Part shown: positions 31,748 through 44,149 of the stretch, piece after piece
Layout: each line of letters begins with the position of its first letter
How positions within the stretch are numbered: the first letter of the stretch is position 1
NCBI GenBank assembly: GCA_947652115.1
Contig: OX393563.1
Coordinates: 11,345,006 to 11,409,005 of the forward strand
Direction: 5' to 3'
Length of the DNA: 64,000 bases
Source: Blastomussa wellsi
Taxonomy: Eukaryota; Cnidaria; Anthozoa; Scleractinia; Plerogyridae
Translations under genes and position numbers: made by a program
Notes under the pieces: generated by a model
The model's input: only the letters and a program-made list of their open reading frames with translations
What the model was told of the DNA's origin: nothing
The model's database searches: none

Positions 31748-33923
31748 GGTGGAAAACGCACTCTCGCTGACTGTCTTTGACTTTGAGACCTTGCTCTATT
31801 TCAGCGGAATTATTTCCGTTTGACTAGCCAGAGGCAAGCCCAGATTGAAAGCCAATCATTAATCACAAGCCTTGTTTAGCAGCAGTTAAATCACTTGAAA
31901 ATAAGACAAGTGGCCATTGAACGTCCACATTATGTAAATGTTTTTAGTCGTAATTGGATAAATAGAAATTCTTTGGGAACTCTTTTTTTGGAATGCTGCT
32001 ACAGACTAAGAGGGAAAGAGAATTCCTGTGATTGTTCAACGGGAATTCCTTGATTAGAATGCACCAATCCGAATATCGATTTAAAAAAACAAGCCGAGGA
32101 AATGCGCTTAGTTTGGTTTCAACGACTTCCGTTCCCCTTATCCACACCTCATGATTATTCCGCTTCCCACTTTAAAGTTCTCAAATCATACATTAGACGT
32201 CATTTCCCGGTGTGGCATGACCCTCTGTTAAACTAATCTGACCGAGACCAAACAAGAAAAATCGAGTTTTACAGTTAAAACGACTCTACAATTTCAATAG
32301 AATTTATTGATAATTTTCCGTTTGCTAAGATAATGAACAATTCTGTCTTTGGAAACGTAAAGAGCAGTTAAGTCGTTTTATTGAGGCAGCTTACAGAATC
32401 CGGTTAATACAAAACACAGAAAATAAGAGATGATAAATGCCGATCGCCACGCCGAGGACGCAAAGAATGCTAGGGAGTTTACGAAACCACGACGGCGACG
32501 CCGAGAACAACGTCGATTAAAAAATGAATTATATTTACATACGAGTCCAGCGATACTCTTAAGTCATTTCCTATGTTTATGATTGTCAAAGCTATCGCAA
32601 AACTAACTCCAGAACACAGCAGGTAAATTTGGAATAAAAATTTAAAAAATTAGGCGTCGTGGTTCACGTTCTCCAGACAACGCAAAATTTGGTCATTTCA
32701 CGTTGTTGTCTTGCAGAGGACGGCAAAGAAATGTACCAAGAATTATAACGCACGTGCACAGCCATTGTGCTTCTCATTAAACCTCTTGTTCAGTGACGTT
32801 CCCGTTGCCGCCGTGGTTTCGTAAACTGGCTAATGGGTCTCTGTTCCTCGCCCGACAGTTCACGTTGCAGATCGGTTTGGCGAAAAACGTCGGCCGATCC
32901 TCGTAACCGCCCGAACCTGGCCAAAAATATACCCCACTGCTCCCTCAGCGTCGCTCTCGCCTTCCTCTTTTCTCTTCTAAAGTTGCGCGGGTTCTAAAAA
33001 ACCAGGTAAATTTGTTTCGTAGAAATTGGCACTGATACAGCGTAACATGGTAAACGTGTTTATTTTATCTCTGAGCTAACACTCGTTCAGCAGACGTAGC
33101 CTCCTACGCGTACGCAGACGCCCTTTGGGCTCGGTCCAACGCGTGACGAGCGTTGGAACGCGTGACCAGTCCAAAGAGCGATGGCGCAGGAGAGCCAAAG
33201 GTGAGCCTGGTCGCTGGCTACTTGCCGCCGGCGCTACAACGCAAAATATTTAAAAATTGACTCCCTTAATCCATTCGAGTAAAGTAAGTCTACAGAGTTG
33301 TCTTTCAGCACGCAGATGAACATTACACACTGTAATAGCACGCATTCGAAAGTGACAGACTGTATAAACCTTTATGCTTTTTTTGATTCCAGAAAAATGA
33401 CGTTTTAAAGTGCGTATACGTATACCTATTTAACCTATTAAGCGTATTGACTTTTATTGACTTTTGCAACACATGTTCTACTGTCCGATAAATAATTACT
33501 TCTGCTTTTCGTTTAACCCTAATTAGAGAATTCAAAACGATTCTTTTGTTATCTGCCTACCCAGTTATATCTAAGCAATGCACAGTTTAAATAATTTGTA
33601 CCAGGTCTTATACAGCGGAGTGCAAGCAAGAGCCTGGAATCTAGTTGTAAGGGACTTGATACTCTCTCTTGTGCTGTTTTGTTCAACTCTCTGTTATTTT
33701 TCATCAATTGCGTTCAGAGAGATTTCTGTTTCTTGTTTGACTTCATCACTTGTCCTGTTCCTGGTTTTCAACGCAAATTTTACCATCTTCGAGACAATGT
33801 TCAGGCGCACGGATAATTGTAGGACAAAGAATCTCCGATTGCGCTCCAAAAGCGTGACTGAAATCGTGTCCTTTTAAAGCTACGCGCTTGTATTGAACGA
33901 ATGGGGTATATTCTCTGATAACA
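31748..33923. other. Spacer upstream of ENPP with foldback element and exon fragment copy
   Basis: It contains the presumed ENPP promoter (immediately right of 31747), the foldback element with the captured ENPP fragment (32471-32946), and a repeat with CCTTTGGGCTCGGTCC around 33085-33225. Related sequence (GAGACGTCCTTTGGGCTTCG) is also near 6468. The plus frame 33578-33877 has no recognisable features. Confidence 0.5.
32471..32946. mobile_element. Foldback MITE whose right end is split by an ENPP exon fragment
   Basis: The left terminus AGGGAGTTTACGAAACCACG (32472 on) has its inverse at CGTGGTTTCGTAAAC, ending at 32826. The expected remaining bases TCCCT appear only after 114 bp of inserted sequence, at 32941. 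The inserted block 32827-32946 is identical to 31222-31341 in the ENPP gene. TCCCTC is shared by both, a microhomology at the junction. Confidence 0.75.
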
Positions 33924-36411
33924 TCAGATGTGTTGAGGTGTTTCCAGTCCAACTAGAAGGCGGTACATCGAGGCGGGCATTGTCTTCATCTGAATCTAAA
34001 AAGAAGGAACAACTCAGTCACCAAAACATTCTCTTTTCTGGTTGCCAGGTATCACGTTTGTTACGAAACCAGCACGTCAGCAAAACGTTAGACAAAACCG
34101 TGAATACCACGTAAGAAACACAAGAACGACATCATAACGCCACGTACCTCTCCAACTGTTGTAGCCAAGAGTTCTACAATGTGCTGGTGTGACGTTGCCA
34201 CCACACTCTCGCCATTGATCTCAATAATCCTGTGACCCACTCGAACGCCTCCTCTCTCTGCTATGCTGCCACGCATTAGACTACAAATCTGCAAATGACA
34301 AGGGGCGCAAAAAATAACTTAATTGACTTAGTTGTTGAGGGTTGACTTATAGTGAAGATCCGTCTACTGAGAATTAACAGGCAGATAAGATTCCTTGTCA
34401 ACAACAAAGTCAAGCTGTAAAGCCGGTGGGAACGAGCTCGCGGGAGCGTTCTCTATAGACTGAATATCTATAACACCACTCTCGTACCAAGCGTCTTTGT
34501 TCACTTAGACCAGCGGTCGGGAAACGAGCGACAAAAGATTCGATTTGAATCCCGAAAAGATCGAATATTCCGGTTGAATTTCGCATGCCTTGCTTTAAAA
34601 GGCATGGCTCAACGAGCTGCTTGGTATTTTACCCAGGCATTTTGGTTGTCTTTTACACCAATCAAAATTGATCCTATAACGGAACTTTTGAGAGTCGCAC
34701 GTTTCGAAGACTCGAGGTACCATGCAACCGGTTCAGAACCACATTTGCTGCTGAAGGGATCGGTTCTGTTGTTACTTTAAGTCTTAGAGTCATTAGGAAA
34801 GCGCCCTGTGTTCATAACAACATTACCATTCCATTCTGCACGCTGAATCCCAGCTGATACTTGGTATCGGGTCTATTGACCACTACTTGAACAGTTGGAG
34901 GGCACGACACGACCTTCATCACTACCTTAGTGCTTGGACGGATACTCTGTAAACCACAAACACAAAACCTCGGTCACACTCAACAAAAGACTCCAAAAGC
35001 AAAACTTTTGCGATGTATGTAGCTTTCCACGCAGACACTCTTTGGACAACGTGACGGGGGGTGACAGCTCTAACAAACGCTATTTGAGCAGTACCATGTG
35101 TAAATAAAAGTTCTCCCGAAAATCTGGAATATCGTCCAGAATATTTGGGAGAAATTCCCCAAAATTCCCGAAATTTTAACTTCATTATTTCGTGTTTCCA
35201 GGAAAATTTTCCAAGTCTCCCGACAACGGATTCCCGGCAAAACCTCCAGAGCCCGGAAGAATTTTGTTTTTCTCCCGAAACAGCCGTTCTTAGAGTTGAC
35301 ACCACCCGTCTACGTGCATACAGTCGGGACAACAAGTGTCAGTTGATGAGGTAATCACGCCTCCGAGACGAGACTGAGCGCACGGTGTTTGTCCCTGAGT
35401 GCTAAGAAACAAAATGTGCCGTGTGCTCGCGAGATTACTTTCGGTGTATTCGCGAGCTCCGAGTGCTTCAATGAAGACTCCCACTGAAAACTGGCACTGT
35501 ACTTGTTTCCACGACTGAATAACGAGCCTAATGCCTGAGAGCGTTTGCGTTTGAGGCTCCTTTGCACGCTCTTCTATCAGTTTTATTGTTCAGAGGAATT
35601 CTTGCAAGCGTAATCAAAATTCTTTGCATGTAGCACCAAAAAAACTAAATTCCATGCAACCCCTCTATAACATAAAATAAAATAATTGTGGTTGCTCACT
35701 ATCTACTCAAAGCAGCCGGTTGGAAATTTCATGCGTAAACATTTCACAGCTGATCTTGGCTTTACAGAATAAGTGAGAAATTCAAACTTAGCCAAGTACA
35801 CGCTGTTTGAAAGGAATACAAAATGTTTGTTACCACGGCAAGTGGCCCATTACTTGCAAAACATTTCAAACAGAATGATGCGAAAAATTTATTTTCCAAC
35901 CGGAATGGTAAGCACAGAAGCTTACCTTTACTTTTACACCACTGAAATCACGCGCTAAAGCTTTTTCTGAGGCGGAAGCGGGTTCGTCAACTATTGACCT
36001 AACAAACCCTGTGTTGTTACCTTGATAATATTCTGACATTCCAACAAAGGAAGACCGACCAAGCTTGTCCCGTTGACCGAGAGGATCTGGTCGCCTACAT
36101 TGAGCCTGCCAGACTTTGCCGCTGGACCGTCTTTCGCCATATGCGCAATTATGGCGCAAGGAATCATGGATCCCCAGCCTGACTCCACGATCATTACACC
36201 AAGCATTTCAGCGGGCTTTTTGTTAACAATTACCTAATACAAAGCAATATTTGTAGAAACTAAGTCAGAGCTATCAATCAATCAATCAGTCAGTCAATCA
36301 GTCAGTCAGTCAGTCAATCAATCACTCAATCAATCAATCTGTCAGTCAGTCAGTCAGTCAGTCAGTGAATCAATCAATCAATCAGTCAGTCAGTCAGTCA
36401 GTCAGTCAGTG

Positions 36412-36444
<33 letters not shown>

Positions 36445-39400
36445 GTCAGTCAGTCAGTCAATGAATCAATCAATCAATCAATCAATCAGTCAGTCAGTCA
36501 GTCAATCAATCAATCAATCAGTCAGTCAGTCAGTCGGTCAATCAAGCAATCAGTCAGTCAGTCAGTCAGTCAATCAATCAATCAATCAATCAATCTGTCA
36601 GTCAGTCAGTCAGTCAGTCAGTCGGTCAGTCAATCAATCAATCAATCTGTCAGTCAGTCAAACACAATTTCTTGGTGTATAAATTCAGTAAGCTCGTCAC
36701 GCAATCATTTCAGTCCAAACGAAAGGCAAGATGACACGCGGCACCATAAAAGACAATAATAAAAAAAAACTGTGGCGTAACGAAGGTAGAGAGAAAACAA
36801 AACAATACTTTTGGCAAAAAATTAAGGCCTAAATAGACCAATCCCGATATATTAATATTTTAACATGTCGCCGAGGCTTGGGGGAATAAAACAAAAGATT
36901 TTGCATCGAGGCTTAGGGATGAATAAATCATTTCTTTTGTTTTATTCCTTCAAGCCATGTTAGAATTTTAATATATCGGAACTGGTCTGTTCCACTTACC
37001 TCTTTGGCGTTACTTTCATCGGATAACAATGACAGATCCTCGCCGAGTATCTTTTGTGCTTCTAAGACACCGTTGTATTCGGCGTCCTCTATAACTTCAT
37101 CTGTCAATCCATTTTGCCTTAAAAACTCTTGATAAGCCACATTAAACGCCTGTCCAATACTCTTGGCTATAACCTGGGCCTAGAAAAAATCACACCAAGC
37201 CTCAGAGTCGGTGGGAAAGCTTAAAATGGCGATCAACTTATGACACGCAAACTGGAAGTAACGCGGCGCGGCGCGTCGCTCGCACGGTGGACTAAATTTC
37301 TTTTTAATTTTAACAGAAAATTTGCGGAAAGGGTAGGTTTTTCTCCCTTCCTATTCGACAGGAAGCCAATTAACAATTTCAAGAGAGCATGGATGAGCAA
37401 TTGAACTATTTAGTCAACAACCAACGGCCATTATCACTCGGCAATCTTGTAAAACAGTATGATTAGCTTCTAACTAATGTTCTTTTAAATTGTAGTTAAT
37501 TTAGAATGTAATTACTGAAGATTTTTACCGAGTTTTAAATAACGTAATCAAGTAATCAAGATCCGTGATTTACATACTCAGTGGTTCGGCTTTATTGTGC
37601 AACAATTTTAACTTAAACTGATTTACGGTACTCTTTTGGGTTCCCTTTCAAGGAATTCAATTTATAGCAACCCTAACTTTCAAACTGGCCGGACAACTGG
37701 AAACTTGGAGCACGTGATTAAAGTAATTTGAAGAGCCTTTCCACGACCCACTCCTCTAAATTGAATGTTTTTTTGCGAAACACACCTCTGGAGCCTGGAA
37801 GACATGACACGTGATCTTGATGTTTTTGTGGTCGGTCTGTGCTGTTCCTACACTCGCCAGGATCTGTGAAGGTTTCAACGCCTCCTGATTGGAGCGTTCC
37901 TCGGGGGGCTGACGAGCCATGAGTACCAGAACATCTCCGATATCAGCGATAAACGACACGGTGCGGAGGGAGTGGTCTAACATGACTTCCTGTTTAGAAC
38001 GAGAAGGCAGTGAATTTAAATAAACATTGCCTGGTGAAACTGTGCATGATAGTCGGTGATAGTTTAATCTCGCCTAAGTATCGTCAACTAGCATGCACCG
38101 TTTGACCAGTGCTTAACACAGGTTCCTTTGAGTACTTTTTTCTCAGACCGGAGACGTTTGAAATTCAACTCTAAATATTCCATACAAATCACAAAGCTTT
38201 TACACAGCTGATCCGTGTAGTGTCTCGAATTAGTTACTGCTCGGTTTTAAACACGACACAAAAATGGCAGCCAATCAGACGCACCGCACAGATTTATGTA
38301 GAACGACGTCATCAGCAGTGACATTTTCGTCTCGGGACAAGGCCCAGATCGCCGAGTCTTAGAGCCAGTGGAAATCATCTCACAGAAGAACACAAAACAA
38401 GCTACCTTCGTTCCAGAATTAACCACTTTTAGCCTCTCGGTGGAGATGAACAGGTCTACGTCAGTTGTGGGCTGATCCTCACCTTCAGGCACCTGTAAAA
38501 CAACCATATTTTCATTCATTCAAGACGTTATCCTGGCTGGTCACGCAGTTTTTCCACCTCGAACATTTACATCATACAGCAGTAATATTCACCTTAATTC
38601 GTCCCACGGCCTCTTGTGCCTGTTCCATCCGTACAGCTTTGTTCGGAGACTGGGGCGACATAATTTGTGACGAACCCAGGTACTGCAGATGTGGTAGAAG
38701 GCAAGAAAAACGGAGAAAATGAGAAAACAGTTTCAACGCTGAACGGCCCTTTCTTGCACTGTATATTTATCGCTGAAAAGCCCTTGCAGGGAGTGAAAAA
38801 CAAAGTATCGTAGTGTGAAGTATTGTATTGTAAAACTTAGACTCGGCGTGGCATGGTCTCAAAGAGTTAAGAATCATCAGCAAATTGAACATGTCTTTCT
38901 GCTTAAAATGCATTATGAACTCGGCGTAATTCTTTCCACTGGGTAATGCAGTTTTACTAGGATGAGTAAAACGAATAAGTGCTAATTCTTGTGTATAAAT
39001 TAACATTAACATCTGAAGATCGTCTGGCTTTTATATCACGATTTGTCATCTGCTAAGGCAAACACCACGTATACAATGACAAATATAGCGTCTGCGAACT
39101 GCCTTATAAGGTCCAAACTCATTAGTTATTCTCATTTTTATCAAAGTTGATCCAAGAATTGCATTGTCGACAGATGGACTGGCGAGATGTTGGAAACATT
39201 AAACACTTCGTCAACAGTACATTAAAGTCTAACAAAACATCACTAAGAAAAGTGTTAATCTTCGGCAAAAAAGGTCGATTTTAATATGCTACACCACAAT
39301 CTATATCCCTCAAATATTTCTGAAGCGACACAATTTGTCAGTTCAAAAGTTTTCCATGTAGCCATTTGTTTATAGAATAACCTGTCAACAGAAACAGAAA

Positions 39401-40296
39401 CAACAGCCCTTTCGAATGCAAATTCTGAATGAAAATGATCGCGATCGATATAGAGAAAAAACAAAGGCTAACAATCACAATATATAAAAATTTGTCGTTA
39501 ATTCCTACCTGATCTACACAATTGGAAACTTGAAGAAAAATTAAAATAAGGAAGCGTTACACTATCAAGAATTTTAACGCTTCGATAAGACTTCTAAATA
39601 AACAATATTTAGTTGATTCGTGACTTTCGCTCGTGATTTTTTTCCTACACCAAACTGATGCACACTCATATCACCTCCTGCGACTTGCCTGTGCGCACGA
39701 CAAATGGGCAAAAATTAGTGTAACAACGGATCTGCTCTCAAAAGTCTTGCCTACATAAAGTGAAAAACTGATTCACGGAATAAATTTGCATAGGAATTAT
39801 CCAAACCCACAAACCGCGTTTAAGTAGTGATGGCTAATGACTTACCTTTGCCGTATACACAACTCCAAGAAGAAGATTCCTAGGGTGATGAGGGCCTTCC
39901 CAGGCTACAGGATAAAAAAGAAAGAAAATTACAAGCAGTTTTCTGGCAGCTATTGCAGGCGCATTCGAGTTCAGTCCTCTTTTCAAACGAGTAGTGACAA
40001 TCAGTTTATCACCCTAATCTGTCGTCTATTTGAGAAGGAATTAATTCAAATAGACTGCAGGCAAGGCATTTGGGCTGTCGCCAGAGCGTGTACAAGCTCG
40101 GTGGAGCTTCTTACCTATTGGAAGGGCATCGCCGTCTTTGTGCTCGCAGAATCGGACGAATAGTCTCACTTCCGGTATGTCAAACTCACACACATCGGAA
40201 ACCATTCCAGGTTTATAAGACCATGCAATATCAGGGTGACATCTGACGGTTTCCAAGTTATTTTCGCGCGCAAACTTTGCCAATAAAACCGCAAAG
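33924..40296 (-). CDS. APBA: APBA/X11/Mint-like adaptor: PTB and two PDZ domains (gene span, split)
   Basis: Exons in transcript order: 40296-40115 (start tentative), 39904-39846, 38682-38593, 38492-38406, 37989-37786, 37179-37000, 36233-36021, 34946-34827, 34288-34148 and 33995-33924 (TGA). Every junction keeps phase. The PTB domain begins [16 protein letters not shown], continues [47 protein letters not shown], and ends [20 protein letters not shown]1: [17 protein letters not shown] and [20 protein letters not shown]2: [19 protein letters not shown] and [17 protein letters not shown]. The C-terminus is [14 protein letters not shown]...TPQHI; in vertebrates it ends PLYI/PVYI. APBA proteins bind the NPxY tail of APP through PTB and couple to neurexin/presenilin-type ligands through PDZ, in secretory traffic. 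Upstream exons probably extend to 47430. Confidence 0.9.
34148..34946 (-). CDS. APBA: APBA PDZ2 exons
   Basis: Exons 34946-34827 (40 codons: end of PDZ1, linker [20 protein letters not shown] and the PDZ2 start) and 34288-34148 (47 codons: [20 protein letters not shown] and on to TTVGE). The donor of the second is GTACGT. PDZ2 joins the 23-residue terminal exon 33995-33924. Confidence 0.92.
36021..36233 (-). CDS. APBA: APBA PDZ1 exon
   Basis: 71 codons, phase 0-0, acceptor GTATTAG and donor AAG before GTAACA. It holds nearly all of PDZ1: the carboxylate loop [23 protein letters not shown] and [18 protein letters not shown]. It closely matches vertebrate Mint PDZ1 ([21 protein letters not shown]). 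Confidence 0.92.
36274..36664. repeat. Tetranucleotide microsatellite (AATC/AGTC)n
   Basis: About 390 bp of blocks of CAAT and CAGT units alternate in runs of 2-8, with occasional GAAT, TGTC or GGTC variants. It lies in the APBA intron between PDZ1 and the PTB-end exon. The apparent Asn-Gln-Ser-rich frame is an artefact of the repeat. Confidence 0.95.
36835..36988. mobile_element. Small palindromic MITE, copy 2, beside an APBA splice donor
   Basis: AGACCAATCCCGATATATTA at the left and TTAATATATCGGAACTGGTC at the right are inverse complements; inner arms share GGGGGAATAAAACAAAAG and CTTTTGTTTTATTCC. The right end is 12 bp from the donor of the APBA exon 37179-37000. Same family as 3550-3685. 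Confidence 0.8.
37000..38682 (-). CDS. APBA: APBA PTB-domain exons (four exons)
   Basis: Exons 38682-38593 (30 codons), 38492-38406 (29), 37989-37786 (68) and 37179-37000 (60), all phase 0-0. Donors are GTGAAT, GTAGCT, GTGTGT and GTAAGT; acceptors CTGCAG, TTACAG, AAACAG and TTCTAG. Together with the preceding exon they form one PTB fold of about 190 residues with the X11-type loop between [12 protein letters not shown] and [12 protein letters not shown] palindromic MITE ends 12 bp beyond the last donor. Confidence 0.9.
40115..40296 (-). CDS. APBA: APBA-like exon preceding the PTB exons, no recognised domain
   Basis: It is open from at least 40296 to the donor CCAATAG before GTAAGA at 40115. 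It reads [38 protein letters not shown] and [20 protein letters not shown], then joins [19 protein letters not shown] of the next exon through a split GCC codon. The acceptor at CTGTTAG (40297) is the likely start, giving 1+180+1 nt. I do not recognise this region from vertebrate APBA N-termini. Confidence 0.55.
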
Positions 40297-42609
40297 CTAA
40301 CAGGCCCGGGCCTCGTGTAAATTCATTTCTCACCAGAGAACATAAACTCGGCTGACTCTCCTACACCGGCTTGGAATATTTGACAGATATGACAAGGGCG
40401 CCCACGGACTACAGGTAATTAAATATTTATGTGCAAGATGCGAGAAAATATACGAAGAAAGATAAACGAGAAACAGGAAAGGAAAAAACATTTCGCAAAG
40501 CTGGCGCCAGACAGGCGAGAATTCCCCCCAAGTTTTAACATTTCTAAGTACCCAACATCCGAAATAAAAATGCCCCAAGTGATGGTTAATAGGAAAACAC
40601 AACTAATTGAGATTGTGTATACGTAGCCAGCTGTCTCGTTTCGAGACGGGTAGCCTCTTCAGTGCATTCATTTAACGTATTCATTACTTTTCAAAGTCAG
40701 CGTCCCTGAATATTTACCCTGCCGAGAATTGCCTGTAGGATCCAAATTGTAATAGACTTCACTGTGGGGAAGCATTTTTATTAAACAAAAACCATTTAGC
40801 GGGATAATTTTTTCCAGATTTCTTTTTCGTGAACCAAAAACATAAAAAAAGAATGTTTTGGAGCTGAACGTTAAATCGACCTGTTTTAAGCGTTTAGGGG
40901 GGCTGGATTTATCAGTTACGAACAAAGAAAGAAAACAATTTGCTATCGCAGCAGTACGATTTGTATATGGCGAGGAAGATACATGCAACTAGCAATTCTC
41001 TCCAGACTGATCGTGATTATCTCTTCAAATCTCGCACACAATCCATTCCAGTTTCTTTAAATCAGAGCTGTTGTCACTTTAAGTCTACTTGTATTAAATG
41101 TAATAAAAATACAAGCTATGTTTTGCATATTGACAGGCGGTAACCTTAATTAAAATCATTCAAAGCCCTTTCAAACAACTTCGCATCAGCTCAAATGTAT
41201 AACAAATAGATATTTAGTTTGTTCTTTTCGCTAAATTGCTTCTCTGCGACAATGCCAAATAAGGAAATTAAAATCTTGAACTAATAAGAATATAACGATT
41301 CAACCAGGAGATGGGTTAATGACACAGATATTCTCGCTATAGAAGTTTCCTTTATCGCTTGGAGAACCACAAAATATTTTTTTATTGAAAACGTTTTTGT
41401 AATCATGTTGCCTTTGTGAAAACGACAGAGCGCCAATCCCGAATTGTAAGGCATCCTTACCAAAATCACGTATTTTCATAGGTTAATGGTTTGCCTTAAA
41501 GAATCAACATTCTCAACAAAAACAACTAACTTTCGTCAGCATATCATCAGGTATAAGTCACGCTATCGCTCAGCGTGAGAAAAGGGAAAGCCAATGAAAA
41601 CTAAACACAGCAAATTACATTACACTATAGAGGAAACGATTTTACGCAAGCATAGGTAAAGGCAGATACAGTCGGAGCACCTGTTGAAGTTTCCGACCTT
41701 TTATCAGTCCCTCAAAAAGAGCCTGCGATGCTCCCCGAAACTTGGCAGTGTTTGTCCCCCGACCGATGAAAGGAATTAAGATAACAGGAAACAAAGTTTA
41801 AAGTAAACTAGAAGTTTTCATTGAGAAGCAAAGTGCTGCCGCTTACATTGTGAATAACAAAACATGCGTCGCAGGCTTGTCCAAATAACTTAATTTTAGA
41901 CAAGCAAAGCCAGACGAACGTTTAGTCTCAATAATCAGGTGAACGATTAAAGACAACAGTTGCCATACTGTTGTTGTTTCCAATGCTCAGTTGATGACAC
42001 TCATTTTTAATCAATCGGAAGTTGATTTATAACTTTGCCGTGTTTAGAGAATTGAAGGCTTGCCAAACGTAATTGCTATTCTTCGGTTTTTAGGACCTCG
42101 GTTTCCTCTTTTTCAGCGGCCGAGTGTCCTTTAAGATTACTTCCTCCATTTGGAACTCCATAAAGGTGTTTCTTATTTGCAAGAGAAGAGAAATATCGAT
42201 GAAGTAGCGACTTGACAAAACAGGTAATGATACAAAATTGCGATAGAACGTGGTTTGAAAACATTAAAAAACTCGGTTTTCAAAAATTATTCTCAAAATC
42301 ATTAATAATTCATCAATATAAAGCAATGGTAATCAGAACAGTGACCGTGGTTTGGAAATATGATCTTAATAGGCCATTTAACAGTTCTGTACTGAGTTAC
42401 CACGCCCCTGAGTGGAAGTGAGGCTGAAGGTGACCTTGTTGTGATACAAACCCTCTTGCCTTTGATATGTAAATCCTTGTGGTTTTATGCTAACTAGTTT
42501 CTGGTCTTTATCATGACAAGGTGATTACATTTCACAGAACTGTAAAATGGTCTATTAGTGTAGTATGATTTCATTTCTTCGTGTTCTCCGTAGTTTTAGT
42601 TTCGATTGA

Positions 42610-42765
42610 GAAGATATATCAAACACTCGAGACAGTGTTTCATCACATTTCCAAACACCTCGAAGGTCGCCAAAAATACTCCACTGTGCATCGTACTTTT
42701 AACTCTTTTCCCAGTGTTTGGAAATGAGATGAAACATTGCTTCTCGTGTTTGACGACGTTTCGAC
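42610..42765. mobile_element. Foldback MITE
   Basis: TCAAACACTCGAGACAGTG and TTTCATCACATTTCCAAACA at the left are mirrored by TGTTTGGAAATGAGATGAAA and CATTGCTTCTCGTGTTTGA at the right. Non-coding; both strands give similar short frames because of the symmetry. Confidence 0.65.
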
Positions 42766-43517
42766 GTATACTGAACGTCATCATCAAGTCAATTTGAGAG
42801 TTATAAAATGAAAATATATAAATACTAAAACATACAATAGGGAGTAAAGAATCTGCCCCCCCCCCAAGTATGCATTGCGTGCCTCTGTTATTGTTATTCT
42901 CCAGTAACGCTTTCAAAAATAGCGATCATTCGAAAATAACCAACCAAGAAAAAAAGGACAAGAAGCGAAAAGAATACTTACGTAAAGATGTGACCTGTTT
43001 AAAGCAGTAAACTCTCTTTGCGAACGGATGGAAATTCTCAGTCGGTAACTCTGTCTTCTTTCGGGTGCCCCCAAAATGGCGGATTGACTAAGTGAGCGCG
43101 CAATGTATACTGGCTGGGTCACATACTTTAATTTGGAGTTGTAAAAATAAAAATATGTTCAACGAGTTTCGTACGAATGCAGTCCTCCTGTGTATTCGTC
43201 TTGAAAATTCAGAAGGGCAGTCGCCCGAGAAGCCATTACACTTTTCGAGGCCATGATTGGATAACATTTAGTTCCTTGAAGAAAACGGTCGCCAATTGGC
43301 TGCTACGTAAGTATCCTGTATATCTGAACCATGGATGGAACCTAACTTCTCAATGCGTAAAGAATGTCAAGAATATCTGGCTGCCTCAAAAGCATTATTC
43401 GAGCTGGGAAAAATTTGTAGTCTCGTTTTGTGTTAGACTATCTCAAAGCCCGTTTTTGTTATGCGAGACTCACATAAGAGTCACGTTGCGGCAAATCCGC
43501 CGGAGAAAGGCGGACTC

Positions 43518-43632
43518 GTCCCCAGTCGTCTCCTGTGAGAAAATAGCAAGAAGCGATGGATCCTTTCTGCATCCTTCCCATCATTCCCCGCGCCTGTTAT
43601 TTTTTTCTCATAAGAGACTACTGGGGACTTCA
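43518..43632. mobile_element. Small foldback with GTCCCCAGT ends
   Basis: GTCCCCAGTCGTCTC with TGTGAGAAAA on the left pairs with TTTTCTCATAAGAGAC and TACTGGGGAC on the right. Non-coding, in an APBA-gene intron or the region upstream of it. Confidence 0.55.
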
Positions 43633-44149
43633 TTACTTCATTAAAGAATTCAGACATGTAATTACGTGGACAATATGAAACACCTTGAGCCATAAAATAT
43701 TTAGTGAAACGCATGTATTCTCCGGAAGTTCAATAGTTACTCAAGCAGGTTTAATCCCATTATGCAGAAGAAATCACACTACAAGCTCAAACGGAGGACA
43801 CTCGTTTATAGAGGAACGGGCATAAACTTTGAAAAACGTAGGAATATTTTTAGCTCGCCTCAAACACAACTGAATGTCAATCACAACGTCTTATTTCTTG
43901 CCTCGAAACGCTAGCGACGGACACTACGCAAACAAAAACAATTAATTCTTCTCAGGATCATGAAGGTTTGCTTTCGATTGAGTAAAACCCACTGTCGCCT
44001 AATGAGGCGACCAGATTCGCTAAGCAGACTTCGTTTTTCTATCTTGCTGAGAAGAAAGGAATGATTCTCACTTTTGTTAGCCGACCGGATGAGAAAGTAA
44101 ACACCAATTGGAATATAAAACAGATTAAAAATATATCGGTAATTCTTAC

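Larger units (their letters stand above)
40297..44149. other. Probable intron region of the APBA-like gene
   Basis: A few short frames and two foldbacks (42610-42765, 43518-43632). A minus frame near 42170-42080 (KHLYGVPNGGSNLKGHSAA) follows a pyrimidine-rich AG but lacks a good donor, so it is not called. Nothing else is supported. Confidence 0.4.

Noticed and set aside
33578..33877. 99-codon plus-strand frame with hydrophobic stretches
   Set aside because: No family resemblance and no conserved motif; overlaps nothing that needs it.
36409..36759. Asn-Gln-Ser-Ile/Val repeat protein
   Set aside because: Produced by the CAAT/CAGT microsatellite; periodicity explains the whole frame.
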